Positions 26,081 to 36,831 of a stretch of 64,000 nt of DNA are shown here, piece by piece. This DNA is from Chitinophaga sp. MM2321 (lineage in GTDB: Bacteria > Bacteroidota > Bacteroidia > Chitinophagales > Chitinophagaceae): NCBI RefSeq assembly GCF_964033635.1, contig NZ_OZ035533.1, forward strand, positions 3,472,001 through 3,536,000. The letters run 5' to 3'. The notes beneath the pieces are model-generated. The model had not been told where the DNA came from. It ran no database searches and was given only the letters and a program-made list of their open reading frames with translations. The stretch's first letter is position 1, and every line of letters begins with the position of its first letter. Made by a program: the position numbers and the translations under genes.

Positions 26081-27487
26081 TTAATGATTCCACTTGTCAG
26101 TTCTGAATGGCATCAACGGGAGGCCATTCGTATCAAATACATTGGGCATGGCTGGATTGGTAAAACAATACCGCACCGCTACCGGTGCTTTCACCTGTTT
26201 TGAAGTCAGGGAAATATTGCCATTCTTTTCAATACGGGCCTTGGCCGGATAAAATACTTTGTCGTTACCGGCCATTTGAAAGTTGATGATCTCTTTATTA
26301 TGACTGCTCAGTTTACCGATTGCTGATGTGTAGATGACCGCCGTTTGATGATTGATTTCCAGCTTTGCAAAATGCGGCGAATAAGGTTGCAGCTCCGCTA
26401 CCTCGTATTGCTCTTTCAGTACCAGGTTTGCCAAACGCCTGCCCACACCTGCTTTCAGCCGGGGGTGGATATCCTTCAGCGAATCCACCAGATCTCCTAT
26501 CGTTACCATTCCCGTATTGGGCAACACCAACGCAGTTTCCTGCTGTTCCCGCAGGAAGGCTGCGGCATTCTCCGGATATCCATCAAAAGGGGCGATCTGC
26601 ACGATATAAAAAGGAAGCTCTTTTTTAAAGGCTTTTCGCCAGCTGGTGATCATTCCTCTCAACATGCTCCCGTATACTTTTGCTTCCTGGTCTACACAGG
26701 CATTTGTTTCGCCCTGATACCAGATCACACCCGATAACGTATACGGTGCAAGCGGGTGAATCATACCATTATACAAAACACCCACACCTTGCGGCACCCA
26801 TGCTGTGCCAATCTTTTTGCTCACCCTTGAAAGTTCCGCATCATTTTCTATAACGTACTTAGGTGTCCAGGGTTGAATACGGGTAGCCCCCATATACGAA
26901 CCGATGAGGCCCACCGGTGCATGCAGCTGCTTTTGTAAAGCAATTCCGAAGAAGTACCCTACTGCGCTGAAATAGGCCATTGTTTCGGGCTGGCATACCA
27001 CCCATTTACCTTTGCAATCGGATCTGGGCAGTACATCATATACAAATTCCGGCATAAAGAACCGCATTTCATTATTACGCGGCGCCTGGAGCGCATCTCC
27101 GGCATCCAGTATACCTGCATTGCAGGATAAGGCCATGTTTGATTGCCCTCCGCAAAGCCACACTTCTCCTATCAGGATATCATGAATGGTGACGATACTG
27201 GTGTCATTAATAAACTGAATGGTGTATGGGCCTCCTGCCTTTGGTGTGCGGATACTTGTTTCCCAGGTACATTCATCGGTCACCAGCGTCCTGACAGTAT
27301 CCTGCGGGGCCCAGCTCCCAACAACTGCTATTTTTCGCGTGGCAGGTCCCCAGCCCCACAACTTCACGTCGCCGGATTGCTGGAGCACTGCATGATCACT
27401 GATGATGGAAGGAAGTTTTACCGGCATGTCCTGCGCGTATAAAGTGGTAGAAAATGCCAGTAGTATTACAACGATAATTTTTTTCAT
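26081..27487 (-). CDS. Sialate O-acetylesterase-like SGNH esterase, exported
   Basis: The 468-residue protein has a signal peptide (cleavage near LYAQ, residue 19). The nucleophile Ser is in CGGQSNMALS (near residue 117), preceded by WLCG, and a GVIWYQGETNA block follows (near 255), as in sialate O-acetylesterase/acetylxylan esterase-like SGNH enzymes. It removes acetyl groups from sugars in the periplasm or outside. Its ATG overlaps the GH78 stop by 4 bases, so expression is coupled. In a rhamnosidase operon it most likely deacetylates a plant polysaccharide rather than sialic acid. Confidence 0.85.
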   Translation of the reverse strand: MKKIIVVILLAFSTTLYAQDMPVKLPSIISDHAVLQQSGDVKLWGWGPATRKIAVVGSWAPQDTVRTLVTDECTWETSIRTPKAGGPYTIQFINDTSIVTIHDILIGEVWLCGGQSNMALSCNAGILDAGDALQAPRNNEMRFFMPEFVYDVLPRSDCKGKWVVCQPETMAYFSAVGYFFGIALQKQLHAPVGLIGSYMGATRIQPWTPKYVIENDAELSRVSKKIGTAWVPQGVGVLYNGMIHPLAPYTLSGVIWYQGETNACVDQEAKVYGSMLRGMITSWRKAFKKELPFYIVQIAPFDGYPENAAAFLREQQETALVLPNTGMVTIGDLVDSLKDIHPRLKAGVGRRLANLVLKEQYEVAELQPYSPHFAKLEINHQTAVIYTSAIGKLSSHNKEIINFQMAGNDKVFYPAKARIEKNGNISLTSKQVKAPVAVRYCFTNPAMPNVFDTNGLPLMPFRTDKWNH

Positions 27488-30006
27488 TCTGCTGTGATTA
27501 AATAATTGCCTGCAGCCAGGTCAAATGCGCAGGTACCGTCCCCTTTCACCTCCGGCGAAAAAGAGGTGCCGGCGTTTACTTTCTTTACGGTAACCTTCCG
27601 CGGATGTTTGGTGGGCAATTGAAAAGTAGCCACACTGCCTGCAGGTACGGTGATAGTGAAAATATTTTCTGCGTTCTTTTTATCCCAGTTAGCCACAATG
27701 GTGCCCTGTGGCGATTCATAGGAACACTTCACCTGTGAAAGATGTTCCGGTAATACAGGTGCGATCACAAATTTTTTGAATCCCGGCGTCAACGGCCTGA
27801 TACCGGCCAGCCACTTGTAAAACCATCCTGATACGGAGCCAAACATTGGATGACAGTTGGAGTAAATATTATCGCTTTCTTTCCAGGTTTCCCATTGTGT
27901 GGTAGCTCCGTTTTTGATCATAAATCCCCATCCCGGAAACTCCTTGCTGTTTACGATCTTAAATACCTTGTCTGCATGTCCGTACTGCGACAATACTTCC
28001 AGGATATATCTTGTTCCAAAAATACCGGTGGTAAAATGTCCGGCCGGTGCATCATCTATTGCTTTTAACAACAGATCCACTGCCGCCTGCTGGTCTTTCT
28101 CAGGAATGACGCCACAGTATAACAGCAACGTATAAAGTGTTTGCTTATTAAATGCATCTTTAGTACTATCCAGTGCCGCGATGGCTGCTTTCTTTTCCTG
28201 CTCCGGCAGGCTGTTGATATATGTCATCGATGCTTCCCTTGACTGGCGGTCTATCAGATCACCGGAAGTATTGCCTGTCCAATACATCTCCCTTAAACTG
28301 TTTCTTATCTTCTCTTCCAGCGCAGCAAAACGTTTTTCGTTTTCTTTATCATGCATCACCACCGCAAACTCCTTCATTATTTCCGCTGTTTTAAGATAAG
28401 CGGCTGTGCCCAACAACTGAACCGGTACATTGACCAGTGATTCATGATCGCTCAATCCTTTATCAACGATACCCGACGGGTGAATGCGGGCAGCCTTGTC
28501 CATCCATTTCAGGTCAAAATCATATAGCTCCCGCACAAGGGCCGTATCACCATAATACTGGAACAGGTTGTGCTGTACATCAAAAATGGAAGATTCAAAA
28601 TTCAATCCGCAATATTTTAAACCAACGTAAGGCGCGGCATCAATAAATACGGTATCCTGGTAAGCATCTATCCAATCGTACAATACTTTTTTATAAAAAG
28701 AATGCATATTGAAATTGTAAACAAACGCCTCACTGGTGGCTTTCATATCGCCTCCGTAAGGGAATTTCTCCCGTCCGGGGCAATCTGATTGCACGCTCAT
28801 CAGGTTACTCAGGAAAGTACGGCTTATCATCTGTTGAATGGAGTTGATAAGATCGTTTGAAGAAGAAAAACTGTTTTTTCTGTCCACATTGGAGCTCAGG
28901 GCAATACCTTCCATATCGCTCTTGAGCGGTGGATGGCGGAGTCCTGAAATTTCCATGTAGCGGTACACTCTGTAAGAGAAAAGAGGACTGTATTCCGCTT
29001 CTCCGTTCTTGCCAAAAATGTACATGCCCTCTTGGTCCGCCAGTGCAGGCGCTCCTGGTCCACCTATCCCCTTCTTTTTAATCTGGCCGGCAACGGCTGT
29101 CATGGGATTTAAAGTATTGTTGTCATAGATCCTTTCACCAAAACGAAACCTGATGGTATCACCTTCTTTGCCGTGCAACTTAATTTTAAAAGTTCCGGTA
29201 AAGTTGACGCCCATGTCCACTACATAAACACCCTTCGGCGCTTCCATTATTTTAACAGGTTTCTTTATATCGATCACCTGTATATGCGGGAAGAATGTTT
29301 TTTGCAGTTTGCCGCCAGGTCCTGTTTTCTCCACAGCAACTTCCCACTGCCTGTCATTAAAGCCGGGCAGGGCATTTCCTTTGATTTCTTTACGGGCGTC
29401 ATATCTTTCACCGAGGTACACATTATTCCGGATAACTGGGCCATAAGCATACTTCCAGCTTTTATTGGTCACAATTTCTTCCGTTTTGCCGTTGGCGTAC
29501 ACGACTTTAATTTTTGCCAGCAATACCGGGCGCCCGGTTACCAATGCATCCCGCAGGTTGTATACGCCCCAGAAGGTGAGTGGTAACGGATTGTAGAAAC
29601 CATTACCTAACGTTACGCTGATACAGTTTTTCCCTTTCAGGAGATTATCTTTGATATCATATTCAGCATAGTAGATCCTTTTGCTGAAATCTGTCCACGC
29701 CGGGTCGCAATAGTTCTTCTCCAACGTTTTACCATTCACCGTTGCGCTGTAATAGCCCGCAGCCGTAATAAAAAGTGTCGCAGACCTGATGGTTTTGTCT
29801 GCTACAAATTCTTTACGAAATATGGGAGCCGGGTCATCTTCATACATCAACGAGTCCAGAACAGGCTGTACGCGGGCATCGCCGATCCATACCGCATTTT
29901 CCAAGTCAGTGGCTGTTTGCGCACCGGCCGCCATACTTCCCAACAGGAAGATGCCCGTAACACGCAGAAAAAGTACTTTTTTTATTTTGCTTACAAGAAT
30001 CATCAA
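27484..30006 (-). CDS. Alpha-L-rhamnosidase, glycoside hydrolase family 78
   Basis: The 840-residue exported enzyme has a leader ending near AAGAQ (residue 30). The N-terminal beta domains (AVWIGDA, FRKEFVADKTIRSATLFITA, YYSATVNGKTL) and the (alpha/alpha)6 barrel are typical of GH78. The catalytic region contains SVQSDCPGREKFPYGGDM with the general-acid Glu, followed by YDWIDAYQDT, then a C-terminal beta sandwich (SYESPQGTIVANW). It releases terminal alpha-L-rhamnose from pectin rhamnogalacturonan or glycoconjugates. Both ends overlap neighbours by 4 bases (ATGA type), giving a tightly coupled three-gene group. Confidence 0.88.
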   Translation of the reverse strand: MMILVSKIKKVLFLRVTGIFLLGSMAAGAQTATDLENAVWIGDARVQPVLDSLMYEDDPAPIFRKEFVADKTIRSATLFITAAGYYSATVNGKTLEKNYCDPAWTDFSKRIYYAEYDIKDNLLKGKNCISVTLGNGFYNPLPLTFWGVYNLRDALVTGRPVLLAKIKVVYANGKTEEIVTNKSWKYAYGPVIRNNVYLGERYDARKEIKGNALPGFNDRQWEVAVEKTGPGGKLQKTFFPHIQVIDIKKPVKIMEAPKGVYVVDMGVNFTGTFKIKLHGKEGDTIRFRFGERIYDNNTLNPMTAVAGQIKKKGIGGPGAPALADQEGMYIFGKNGEAEYSPLFSYRVYRYMEISGLRHPPLKSDMEGIALSSNVDRKNSFSSSNDLINSIQQMISRTFLSNLMSVQSDCPGREKFPYGGDMKATSEAFVYNFNMHSFYKKVLYDWIDAYQDTVFIDAAPYVGLKYCGLNFESSIFDVQHNLFQYYGDTALVRELYDFDLKWMDKAARIHPSGIVDKGLSDHESLVNVPVQLLGTAAYLKTAEIMKEFAVVMHDKENEKRFAALEEKIRNSLREMYWTGNTSGDLIDRQSREASMTYINSLPEQEKKAAIAALDSTKDAFNKQTLYTLLLYCGVIPEKDQQAAVDLLLKAIDDAPAGHFTTGIFGTRYILEVLSQYGHADKVFKIVNSKEFPGWGFMIKNGATTQWETWKESDNIYSNCHPMFGSVSGWFYKWLAGIRPLTPGFKKFVIAPVLPEHLSQVKCSYESPQGTIVANWDKKNAENIFTITVPAGSVATFQLPTKHPRKVTVKKVNAGTSFSPEVKGDGTCAFDLAAGNYLITAE

Positions 30007-31286
30007 ACAGATTTTGGAACCATATAAATTGCAACATCACCAGGTTCAACTTCCATGGTGTTGGTATAAAAGCTGGCAGGTACCATTGTACCATCTTTCA
30101 AAACCTTCATCACCTTTTCTTCTCCATAAATGGTGAGTTGCATACTCTTCTTAAAATTGCTGTTCACTACTACCACAAAAGTATGATCGCCGTTCTCTAA
30201 CGTAGCTACCAGGGCACTTGCGCCATTTGTATCCAGTACTTTTATTCCTTCGGGCAGCTTACCCAAACGCCGGGTACCACTGGGCGTTGACTCCCCTGTA
30301 TGCCGCACTGAAAGTACCTTTGATCCGTAAAATACACCAGACAGGTTCATTACTTCTTCATTCATTTGTTTTAGCCTGTCGTAGGTAACGGTACGTTTAC
30401 CATCCAACCCTATGGGTCCTTTATAAAAATCCCAAATGTTATTTTCTTCCGGCGCCGGTGTCCAGTATGTAAAATATTGTACGCCTTGTGCACCATAAGC
30501 CAGGATGCTATAGATCTGCAACCGTAATTCAGCCAAGGTAGGAGGAGGAAAATTTACGGGTAAAGAAGATCCGGTTGTGAGGCCGAAAGCCCAGAAATCC
30601 TTCCCTGCTTTCCGGCATTCATCTGCCATGATCTCCAGATTTTCATAGTAGTTGGCCCGCAGGCTATCCCCGATAATGCAATAGGCATCATAGCTGATAA
30701 ACTGCATGGGTACCTCTTTGATATAAGTATTCAGGTATTCACGATAAGTAAGCGAGGAAGCTTTGTCTTGTTCTTTACCTGTTGCAAACTGCCAGTTCTC
30801 CGCATAGATAGGCAGTGTATTGACGTAACAAAAATGTTTATCATCTACCGACTGTACCCGCTTTGCCCATTTGGCCAGATCTGCAAATTCGCTCCTGGAG
30901 GGTTCATCCCGCAGAAAATAACCTGCAATAGCAGGGTGATTCATAAATTTCCTGACCGTTTTTTCCGGTTCTGTTTTAAGTTCCGGGCAGGACAGTACAA
31001 TCTTTATCCCAACCTTTTGTGCCATATTCAATGATAATTCAGCATCCGCCATTGTCTGGAAAAAAGAAAAGTTAATGGTAATCCCCGCTTCTTTCAGTTC
31101 CTCGTATCGTTGCAGGTTTGTTTCCTTGCCTGGTACACTGTACCAGGCAAGTCTGGGGATAGTACCCTTTGAAGGTATTTTCTCCCCGCGCACATTTTTG
31201 TTCACCGGTACGTCACTGCTTGTCATCAGTGATATCAAAGCCACCCATATTAGCGGCAACAATAAAAATATAAAATTCTTCTTCAT
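30003..31286 (-). CDS. Exported TIM-barrel glycoside-hydrolase-like protein
   Basis: The 427-residue protein has an N-terminal hydrophobic leader (MKKNFIFLLLPLIWVALISL). The middle reads like a beta/alpha barrel: RLAWYSVPGKETN, EELKEAGITINFSFF, IAGYFLRDEPSRSEF with an Asp/Glu pair on a strand end, then YGAQGVQYFTYW. A C-terminal beta domain follows (GDHTFVVVVNSNFKKSM). The DEPS segment resembles the catalytic or substrate-binding acid of GH42-like barrels, but I cannot assign a family. It is co-transcribed with the rhamnosidase and follows susD by 42 bases. Confidence 0.65.
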   Translation of the reverse strand: MKKNFIFLLLPLIWVALISLMTSSDVPVNKNVRGEKIPSKGTIPRLAWYSVPGKETNLQRYEELKEAGITINFSFFQTMADAELSLNMAQKVGIKIVLSCPELKTEPEKTVRKFMNHPAIAGYFLRDEPSRSEFADLAKWAKRVQSVDDKHFCYVNTLPIYAENWQFATGKEQDKASSLTYREYLNTYIKEVPMQFISYDAYCIIGDSLRANYYENLEIMADECRKAGKDFWAFGLTTGSSLPVNFPPPTLAELRLQIYSILAYGAQGVQYFTYWTPAPEENNIWDFYKGPIGLDGKRTVTYDRLKQMNEEVMNLSGVFYGSKVLSVRHTGESTPSGTRRLGKLPEGIKVLDTNGASALVATLENGDHTFVVVVNSNFKKSMQLTIYGEEKVMKVLKDGTMVPASFYTNTMEVEPGDVAIYMVPKSV

Positions 31287-31328
31287 TATTAATTTATTAA
31301 GATAACCAATAGTACTGCACCCGGTATC

Positions 31329-33140
31329 TTAATGATATCCGGGGTTTTCCACCAGGTTTGTATTTTGCTGGGTCCTGGCATTGGTAATAGGTAAATAATA
31401 GTTGTATGGTTCAAAGACAGGCTTCACGTTAGCGCCACCGTCTACATCGGCTAAAATCTGTAATTCCAGTTTGCCGGACGCGAAATCACGGATATACCTT
31501 AAACCGGTTTGACGCCTGGTCAGCTCCGTGGTAGCAATCCGCCAGCGCCTTGTATCCCAGTACCGGTGACCTTCAAATGCCAGCTCCACTTTCCGCTCCT
31601 TCTGGATTAAACTGAAATTAATGGCGGTACGGGCTTGTACACCAGCCCTTGACCTGATGGCATTCACCGCGTTTAATGCTTCATCCGGTTTATTCAGTTT
31701 AAATGCTGCTTCCGCATGATTCAGCAGTACTTCCGCAAACCGGAATACGATCCAGTCCTGGCTGGATGCAAAATCGTACACCATGTTGTTGTGGTTTTCA
31801 TCCAGGTACTTCAATACGCCAAAGCCCGTAAAAGGCCCTGATTTCTGACCTTGCAATCCCAGATGAGGAACACCCTGGTAGGCGCCGTTTGGATCGGTGA
31901 GATACTGCCCATTTACCTTTAAAGCCTTATGCCAATCGATAGGAGATCCCAGCCAGGTGGTACCATTGGTATAGATCGTGGCATAGAAGCGGGGTTCCAT
32001 GCCTGCCCATAACTCGGTATCATCCCAAAGCTTCCCGGTTAAAGTAGCGGTGCTCAGATCCGGCGGGGTACCATCTGCTTTTTCAAAGGTGGATGCGATA
32101 AATGATAAATAAGGCATGTTCTGGTTACCGTTAAACCAGGCATTGGGCATAGGCCCCTGCATGAAGTCGTAATACCAGCCGTTGCCGCCCTGGGAAATCA
32201 TGTCCTTGTTATTGTGTGCCACTACAAACATGGCTTCCATATTATCTTTCACCAGGAAGAGGTCCCGGAAGTTCTTGGTTTTATTCGCGTCTACATTATA
32301 CAAGCCATTTACGCCATCGTCGATAATTATCTTTGAGGCATCATAACTTTTCTGATAGTACGATTGCGCTTCTCCGGCAGGAATGCCCAGCAAGCCATTG
32401 AGCTGCACCGTGCCGTATTCTGCAATACTGCCGGCATACAGTGCAGCCCGTGATTTCAACGTTAATGCCGCGTATTTGGATACACGGCCGGAAATGGCTT
32501 TTGGCGGAAGGTCATTGTAAATGTTATCTATCTCACTGATAACAAAATCGTATAACTCTTTCTCTGTATTCCTTTTGGGGTACAGCTTCTCATATGGTTC
32601 ATCAATAGTTTGCGCATTGGTAATCAGCGGAACGCCGCCATACCGTTTCACCATTGAGAAATAGTTGAATGCTCTTAAAAACCGGGCTTCTGCCAGCAAG
32701 CTCTTTTTTACATCTTCATCAATCGGCGAGGCCGGTACCTTTTCAATAAAGTCGTTGAGCTGACGTATAATGATGTAGGCATTTTCCCACCACTCCAACA
32801 AGCCACCATTCACGGTTATGCCACTGTTTCTGAAATTGGCCCAGTTGGGATACATACCCCAGGTACCTTCATCCGCGATATTATTGATCAGCGTCACCCC
32901 CACCTGTGCTTCTGTAGTCCAGCCAACGCCGGGTCTTATTCCTATGTATTTATCCGGCGTTTCATTTTCCAATACACTCATCATGCTGTAACTGCCGGCT
33001 AAATTTGCCTGAATAGCCTTGATATCACTCCAAACAATATTATCTGCAATTCTATCCAGCGGTTGTTTATTCAATATATCTTTTTGACAGGAAGTAAACA
33101 GAAGGACTCCTGATAAGAAAAGGATTTCTATTCTTTTCAT
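31329..33140 (-). CDS. SusD/RagB family outer-membrane lipoprotein (locus 3)
   Basis: About 603 residues from the ATG at 33140 (MKRIEILFLSG); the longer frame has no leader sense. The lipobox is LLFTSC. SusD features are LAEARFLRAFNYFSMVKRYGG, FAEVLLNHAEAAFKLNKPDE, NAIRSRAGV and KVELAFEGHRYWDTRRW. It would bind the glycan taken up by the SusC 13 bases upstream. Confidence 0.93.
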   Translation of the reverse strand: MKRIEILFLSGVLLFTSCQKDILNKQPLDRIADNIVWSDIKAIQANLAGSYSMMSVLENETPDKYIGIRPGVGWTTEAQVGVTLINNIADEGTWGMYPNWANFRNSGITVNGGLLEWWENAYIIIRQLNDFIEKVPASPIDEDVKKSLLAEARFLRAFNYFSMVKRYGGVPLITNAQTIDEPYEKLYPKRNTEKELYDFVISEIDNIYNDLPPKAISGRVSKYAALTLKSRAALYAGSIAEYGTVQLNGLLGIPAGEAQSYYQKSYDASKIIIDDGVNGLYNVDANKTKNFRDLFLVKDNMEAMFVVAHNNKDMISQGGNGWYYDFMQGPMPNAWFNGNQNMPYLSFIASTFEKADGTPPDLSTATLTGKLWDDTELWAGMEPRFYATIYTNGTTWLGSPIDWHKALKVNGQYLTDPNGAYQGVPHLGLQGQKSGPFTGFGVLKYLDENHNNMVYDFASSQDWIVFRFAEVLLNHAEAAFKLNKPDEALNAVNAIRSRAGVQARTAINFSLIQKERKVELAFEGHRYWDTRRWRIATTELTRRQTGLRYIRDFASGKLELQILADVDGGANVKPVFEPYNYYLPITNARTQQNTNLVENPGYH

Positions 33141-33153
33141 GCTCGTGTGATTT

Positions 33154-36100
33154 TTATAATGAGATATTAGCACCCACCATGATTGTTTTCATCTGCGGGT
33201 AATAAGAAGTGGTAGGTTGACCATCCTGGATGGTGAAGGGAGATTCCGGATCAAGGTTGAATTTATTTAACCCGGATATGGTGAACAGATTGCTGCCACC
33301 AACATAAAACCTGACACTCTGGAAATTGATTTTTTGCATTAATGCTTTTGGCAAGGTGTATCCGATAGAGAATGTTTTCAATCTCACATAGTCTGCCTTT
33401 CTAAAGTTGCGGTCAGACAGCAAGCCGTTTGTACCCGTTCCGCCCAGGCGGGGGATCAATGCATTCGGGTCGTTTGTTTCTGCTGTCCAGCGGTTATCGA
33501 AGAAGGTTTGTGTATAGGAAACCAATGAAACATGCTTGTAATAGCCAAATGCGCCCTGGATCAAAGCAGAAAAATCGAAGTTATTATAGTTCAGGTTTAT
33601 ATTCAGACCGCCCATCCATTGGGGGATCTGTCCTTTACCGATTTCTACTTCATCTTTCCAGTCCAGCACCCCATCTTTATTATTATCAACATACCGCACA
33701 TCTCCCATTTTCAATACCGGGTTACCTGGATAGGTGAAGCCCAGTTTATCTATCTGATCCTGGCTGGTAAACAAGCCGTCTGAGATGTATCCCATTGTGC
33801 GGTCGATCCACTGTCCGGATAACTGATAAATTCTTTTGGAATCGGGATCGGTATAGGGCACTTCCTCTACGTGGTCCCATTTGGCCCGTTGCCAGGAAAC
33901 GTTGGCGCTTACATCCCACTTCCAGTGATTGCTGGATCCCATGGTACCCACTCTCAGTTCAAAGCCCCTGTTATTCTGGCTATTCAGATTTTCCAATGGC
34001 AATTCAGCCCCAAAGCTGGACGGCAGGCTCACTGTTTTCTGGGAAGGTATACCATCTCTTTTACGATAAAATACTTCTGCTTCTCCGTATAATTTTCTGT
34101 TGAAAAATGAATAATCAACACCCACATTATAAATAGCAATCCGCTCCCACGACAAGGTGGGGTTAGCCATTCCCAGCGGAGCAATACCCATTACCGGCAC
34201 ACCGCCAAACAAGGCCGGCATCAAGGTAGCGCCATAACCTGCGAGGTACTGGAAATTACCGATACCATCATTACCGGAGGCACCATAACTTGCCCGGAGT
34301 TTCAGCTCATCCAGGTCAGTAAAACTTTTCATGAAATCCTCCTGACTTAAACGCCAGCCCAGGGAAACACTGGGAAAATATCCCCACCTGGAAGCAGCCG
34401 GGAATTTTGCTGATGCATCTGCACGCAAAATCATTCCCAGCAGGTATCTTTCCTTGTATCCGTAATTTAATCTGCCCACATAACTTTTGCGGCTCATTTC
34501 ACTCGCGGAACCGTTGTTGCTCACGGTATTCAAACTTCCTGCAAATAACTGATCGAGAGTTGGGAAAGTGAAATCTGATCTGCCGGCTGAAATAAAATCG
34601 GACGATAACGTATAGATTTCATACAACGCCATGGCATTGATCTGATGTATATCATTGATCGTGCGGTTGTAATTCAGGGAGAACTGGCCTGTTAATGTGG
34701 TGGTAACCGATTTTTGTTGTGTCAGCTGCGTGTTTGAATTGTATTGTGATGCCAGTGTATATTCTTTCGTATCTACGTTGTAGGTGTACATATCCACTGG
34801 TCTGGCATAAGATTTCTGGTTATCGTTCACCTGCATGTAATTGCCGAACGCCTTTAAGGAAAGGCCTTTAATCGCTTTAACATCATAGGTGAGGGTGGCT
34901 GTTTGGCTGGCTGTTTGAAAATGGTCGTCTGAATAACCGCCCAGGTCCCGGTTTGATTGTACCAACGCGCCGCCGGTAGCAGATCCGCTATAGGGGATCT
35001 TTGACGGATCGGGCAAACTGGCAGGATACATGGGCTTATTGTTGTACAGGTCCGCAAACAGATAACCACCACCATTCTGTGGCCTGTTGGTGGAATTGAT
35101 ACGATCTATGATGTTGGATACCGTAATGCTCATGGTCAGGTTATCCAGGATATTCGCATCTACATTTGACTGGAAGTTGTATCGTTTATAGTCGCCCCCA
35201 TTTTTCTTCCAGAATGAGCCCTGGTTCAATGTACCTAAAAAGGCATAGTACCGGATCTTCTGGCTTCCGCCGCGGATCGATACATTATAATTCTGCATGG
35301 GCGCCCAATCACGCACGATCAGTTTTTGCCAGTTGGTATTATAATAGCCGGGTTCTGTAGCGGCATAATATTTATCAATCTGTTCCTGTGTATAGGGAAC
35401 TGCATTGGCCGGTTGGCCTGATTGTAAATAAGATTCAGATACGAGGGTGGTATATTGACCGGAGTTCAGCATTTTCTGGAAATAGGTAGGCCGTTGTAAC
35501 GTGGTGGTAGCATTTAAGGTAATGACGGGTTTCCCTATATTTCCTCTTTTTGTGGTAATTAAAACAACGCCGTTACCCGCTCTGGAACCATAAATAGAGG
35601 CCGCCCCATCTTTAAGAATGGTTACGGTTTCAATCTGGTTGGCATCAATATTTCTAAAGTCGGCTTCCACACCATCTACAATGATCAGGGCACTTCCGAA
35701 TCCACGGATATTTAAACTGGAGGCATCTGCACCCGGTTGTCCACTGGATTGTATTGCAATCAGACCAGGCAATTTACCCACCAACGCATTGGTAACAGAA
35801 GAAACGGGCACCTTTGCCAGGTCCTCTGATTTGATAGTAGAAATGGCGCCGGTATTATCCTTCTTTTTCGCAGACCCATACCCTACCACCACGATATCAT
35901 TCAGTCCGGAAACCAGTTCCTCGAGTACGATATTAAATTCCCGCTGAGTGCCTGCCTTTACTGTTTGTGTTTTGTATCCTATAAAAGAAAATACCAGCTC
36001 CACATCGTCTGCATTGGTCACGGTGAGTTTAAATCTCCCTTCCGCATCTGTGGACGTACTGAGCTGCATACCCTTCACCAATACCGTTGCACCCTGCAAA

Positions 36101-36594
36101 GGCTTGCCTGTAGCATCGCTGACCGTTCCTGTCAGTGTGGCGGCTACTGCGCTTGTGATATCAGGGAGTGCGGTGGGAACCGGATACTTCTTTTTCCGGA
36201 TCCTGATGATACCATTCCCGATGGTATATTCCAGGGGATATCCTTTCAGGCACTCATTCAGCACCTGCTCAAGGGGTACCTTGTTTACATCTATACTCAC
36301 CAATGACGTACTTTTCAGGTCGTTGTCATTGAATAAGATAGAAATATTTGCCTGTTTTGAAATCTTTTTGAAAACACTTTTAAGTGGCTCATTTTTTACG
36401 GAGAGCGTGATCCCCTGGGACAATCCTGTAGCACTTACATGCAAACAGGCAATGAGCATGAAAACCGTGGTCATTCTCATAATCCGTCGTATTTTTCTTC
36501 GAGTTTCCGATACATCTGCAAAAACGCTTGAGATTAGTTTGGTCGATAAAAGTTCTGCCCGGCATAGAACTTTGCTGGTAAAGACAAATTGCAT
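33154..36594 (-). CDS. SusC family TonB transporter with STN signalling domain (locus 3)
   Basis: The 1146-residue protein starts at 36594 or at internal Mets near residue 39-45. A signal peptide around residues 40-60 (MLIACLHVSATGLSQ) is followed by an STN domain (about 60-130: SVKNEPLKSVFKKISKQ, ISILFNDNDL), then a carboxypeptidase-like domain, plug (LIIVDGVEADFRNID, GAASIYGSRAGNGVVLITTK) and barrel. The STN domain contacts a FecR-type anti-sigma factor in the periplasm, and a FecR/sigma pair lies directly upstream, so this locus is probably sensed through cell-surface signalling. The 237-base gap before it holds no clear gene. Confidence 0.93.
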   Translation of the reverse strand: MQFVFTSKVLCRAELLSTKLISSVFADVSETRRKIRRIMRMTTVFMLIACLHVSATGLSQGITLSVKNEPLKSVFKKISKQANISILFNDNDLKSTSLVSIDVNKVPLEQVLNECLKGYPLEYTIGNGIIRIRKKKYPVPTALPDITSAVAATLTGTVSDATGKPLQGATVLVKGMQLSTSTDAEGRFKLTVTNADDVELVFSFIGYKTQTVKAGTQREFNIVLEELVSGLNDIVVVGYGSAKKKDNTGAISTIKSEDLAKVPVSSVTNALVGKLPGLIAIQSSGQPGADASSLNIRGFGSALIIVDGVEADFRNIDANQIETVTILKDGAASIYGSRAGNGVVLITTKRGNIGKPVITLNATTTLQRPTYFQKMLNSGQYTTLVSESYLQSGQPANAVPYTQEQIDKYYAATEPGYYNTNWQKLIVRDWAPMQNYNVSIRGGSQKIRYYAFLGTLNQGSFWKKNGGDYKRYNFQSNVDANILDNLTMSITVSNIIDRINSTNRPQNGGGYLFADLYNNKPMYPASLPDPSKIPYSGSATGGALVQSNRDLGGYSDDHFQTASQTATLTYDVKAIKGLSLKAFGNYMQVNDNQKSYARPVDMYTYNVDTKEYTLASQYNSNTQLTQQKSVTTTLTGQFSLNYNRTINDIHQINAMALYEIYTLSSDFISAGRSDFTFPTLDQLFAGSLNTVSNNGSASEMSRKSYVGRLNYGYKERYLLGMILRADASAKFPAASRWGYFPSVSLGWRLSQEDFMKSFTDLDELKLRASYGASGNDGIGNFQYLAGYGATLMPALFGGVPVMGIAPLGMANPTLSWERIAIYNVGVDYSFFNRKLYGEAEVFYRKRDGIPSQKTVSLPSSFGAELPLENLNSQNNRGFELRVGTMGSSNHWKWDVSANVSWQRAKWDHVEEVPYTDPDSKRIYQLSGQWIDRTMGYISDGLFTSQDQIDKLGFTYPGNPVLKMGDVRYVDNNKDGVLDWKDEVEIGKGQIPQWMGGLNINLNYNNFDFSALIQGAFGYYKHVSLVSYTQTFFDNRWTAETNDPNALIPRLGGTGTNGLLSDRNFRKADYVRLKTFSIGYTLPKALMQKINFQSVRFYVGGSNLFTISGLNKFNLDPESPFTIQDGQPTTSYYPQMKTIMVGANISL

Positions 36595-36831
36595 ACATTT
36601 ATAAGGTTTGGTGATTCTTTAATAATCGATGGATTGATTAATCAGGGACGAGCCAAATTATAGCCAGGGGTGTTACTAGCACTTCTGGTTTTCTTTATTG
36701 GCATGCCGTAACGGGTACTACATTTGCATACGCTTTTTAGTTTTGGTTGTGAATGAACAGGTGGAATTTGCATGGAGTCCTCCTTCTGGCCTAGCCTGCC
36801 GGACCCGCACATTTTTATTTTATACAATATT

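Noticed and set aside
36642..36827. 61-residue minus-strand frame between fecR and susC
   Set aside because: No family, no ribosome-site support, odd composition; treated as untranslated leader of susC.
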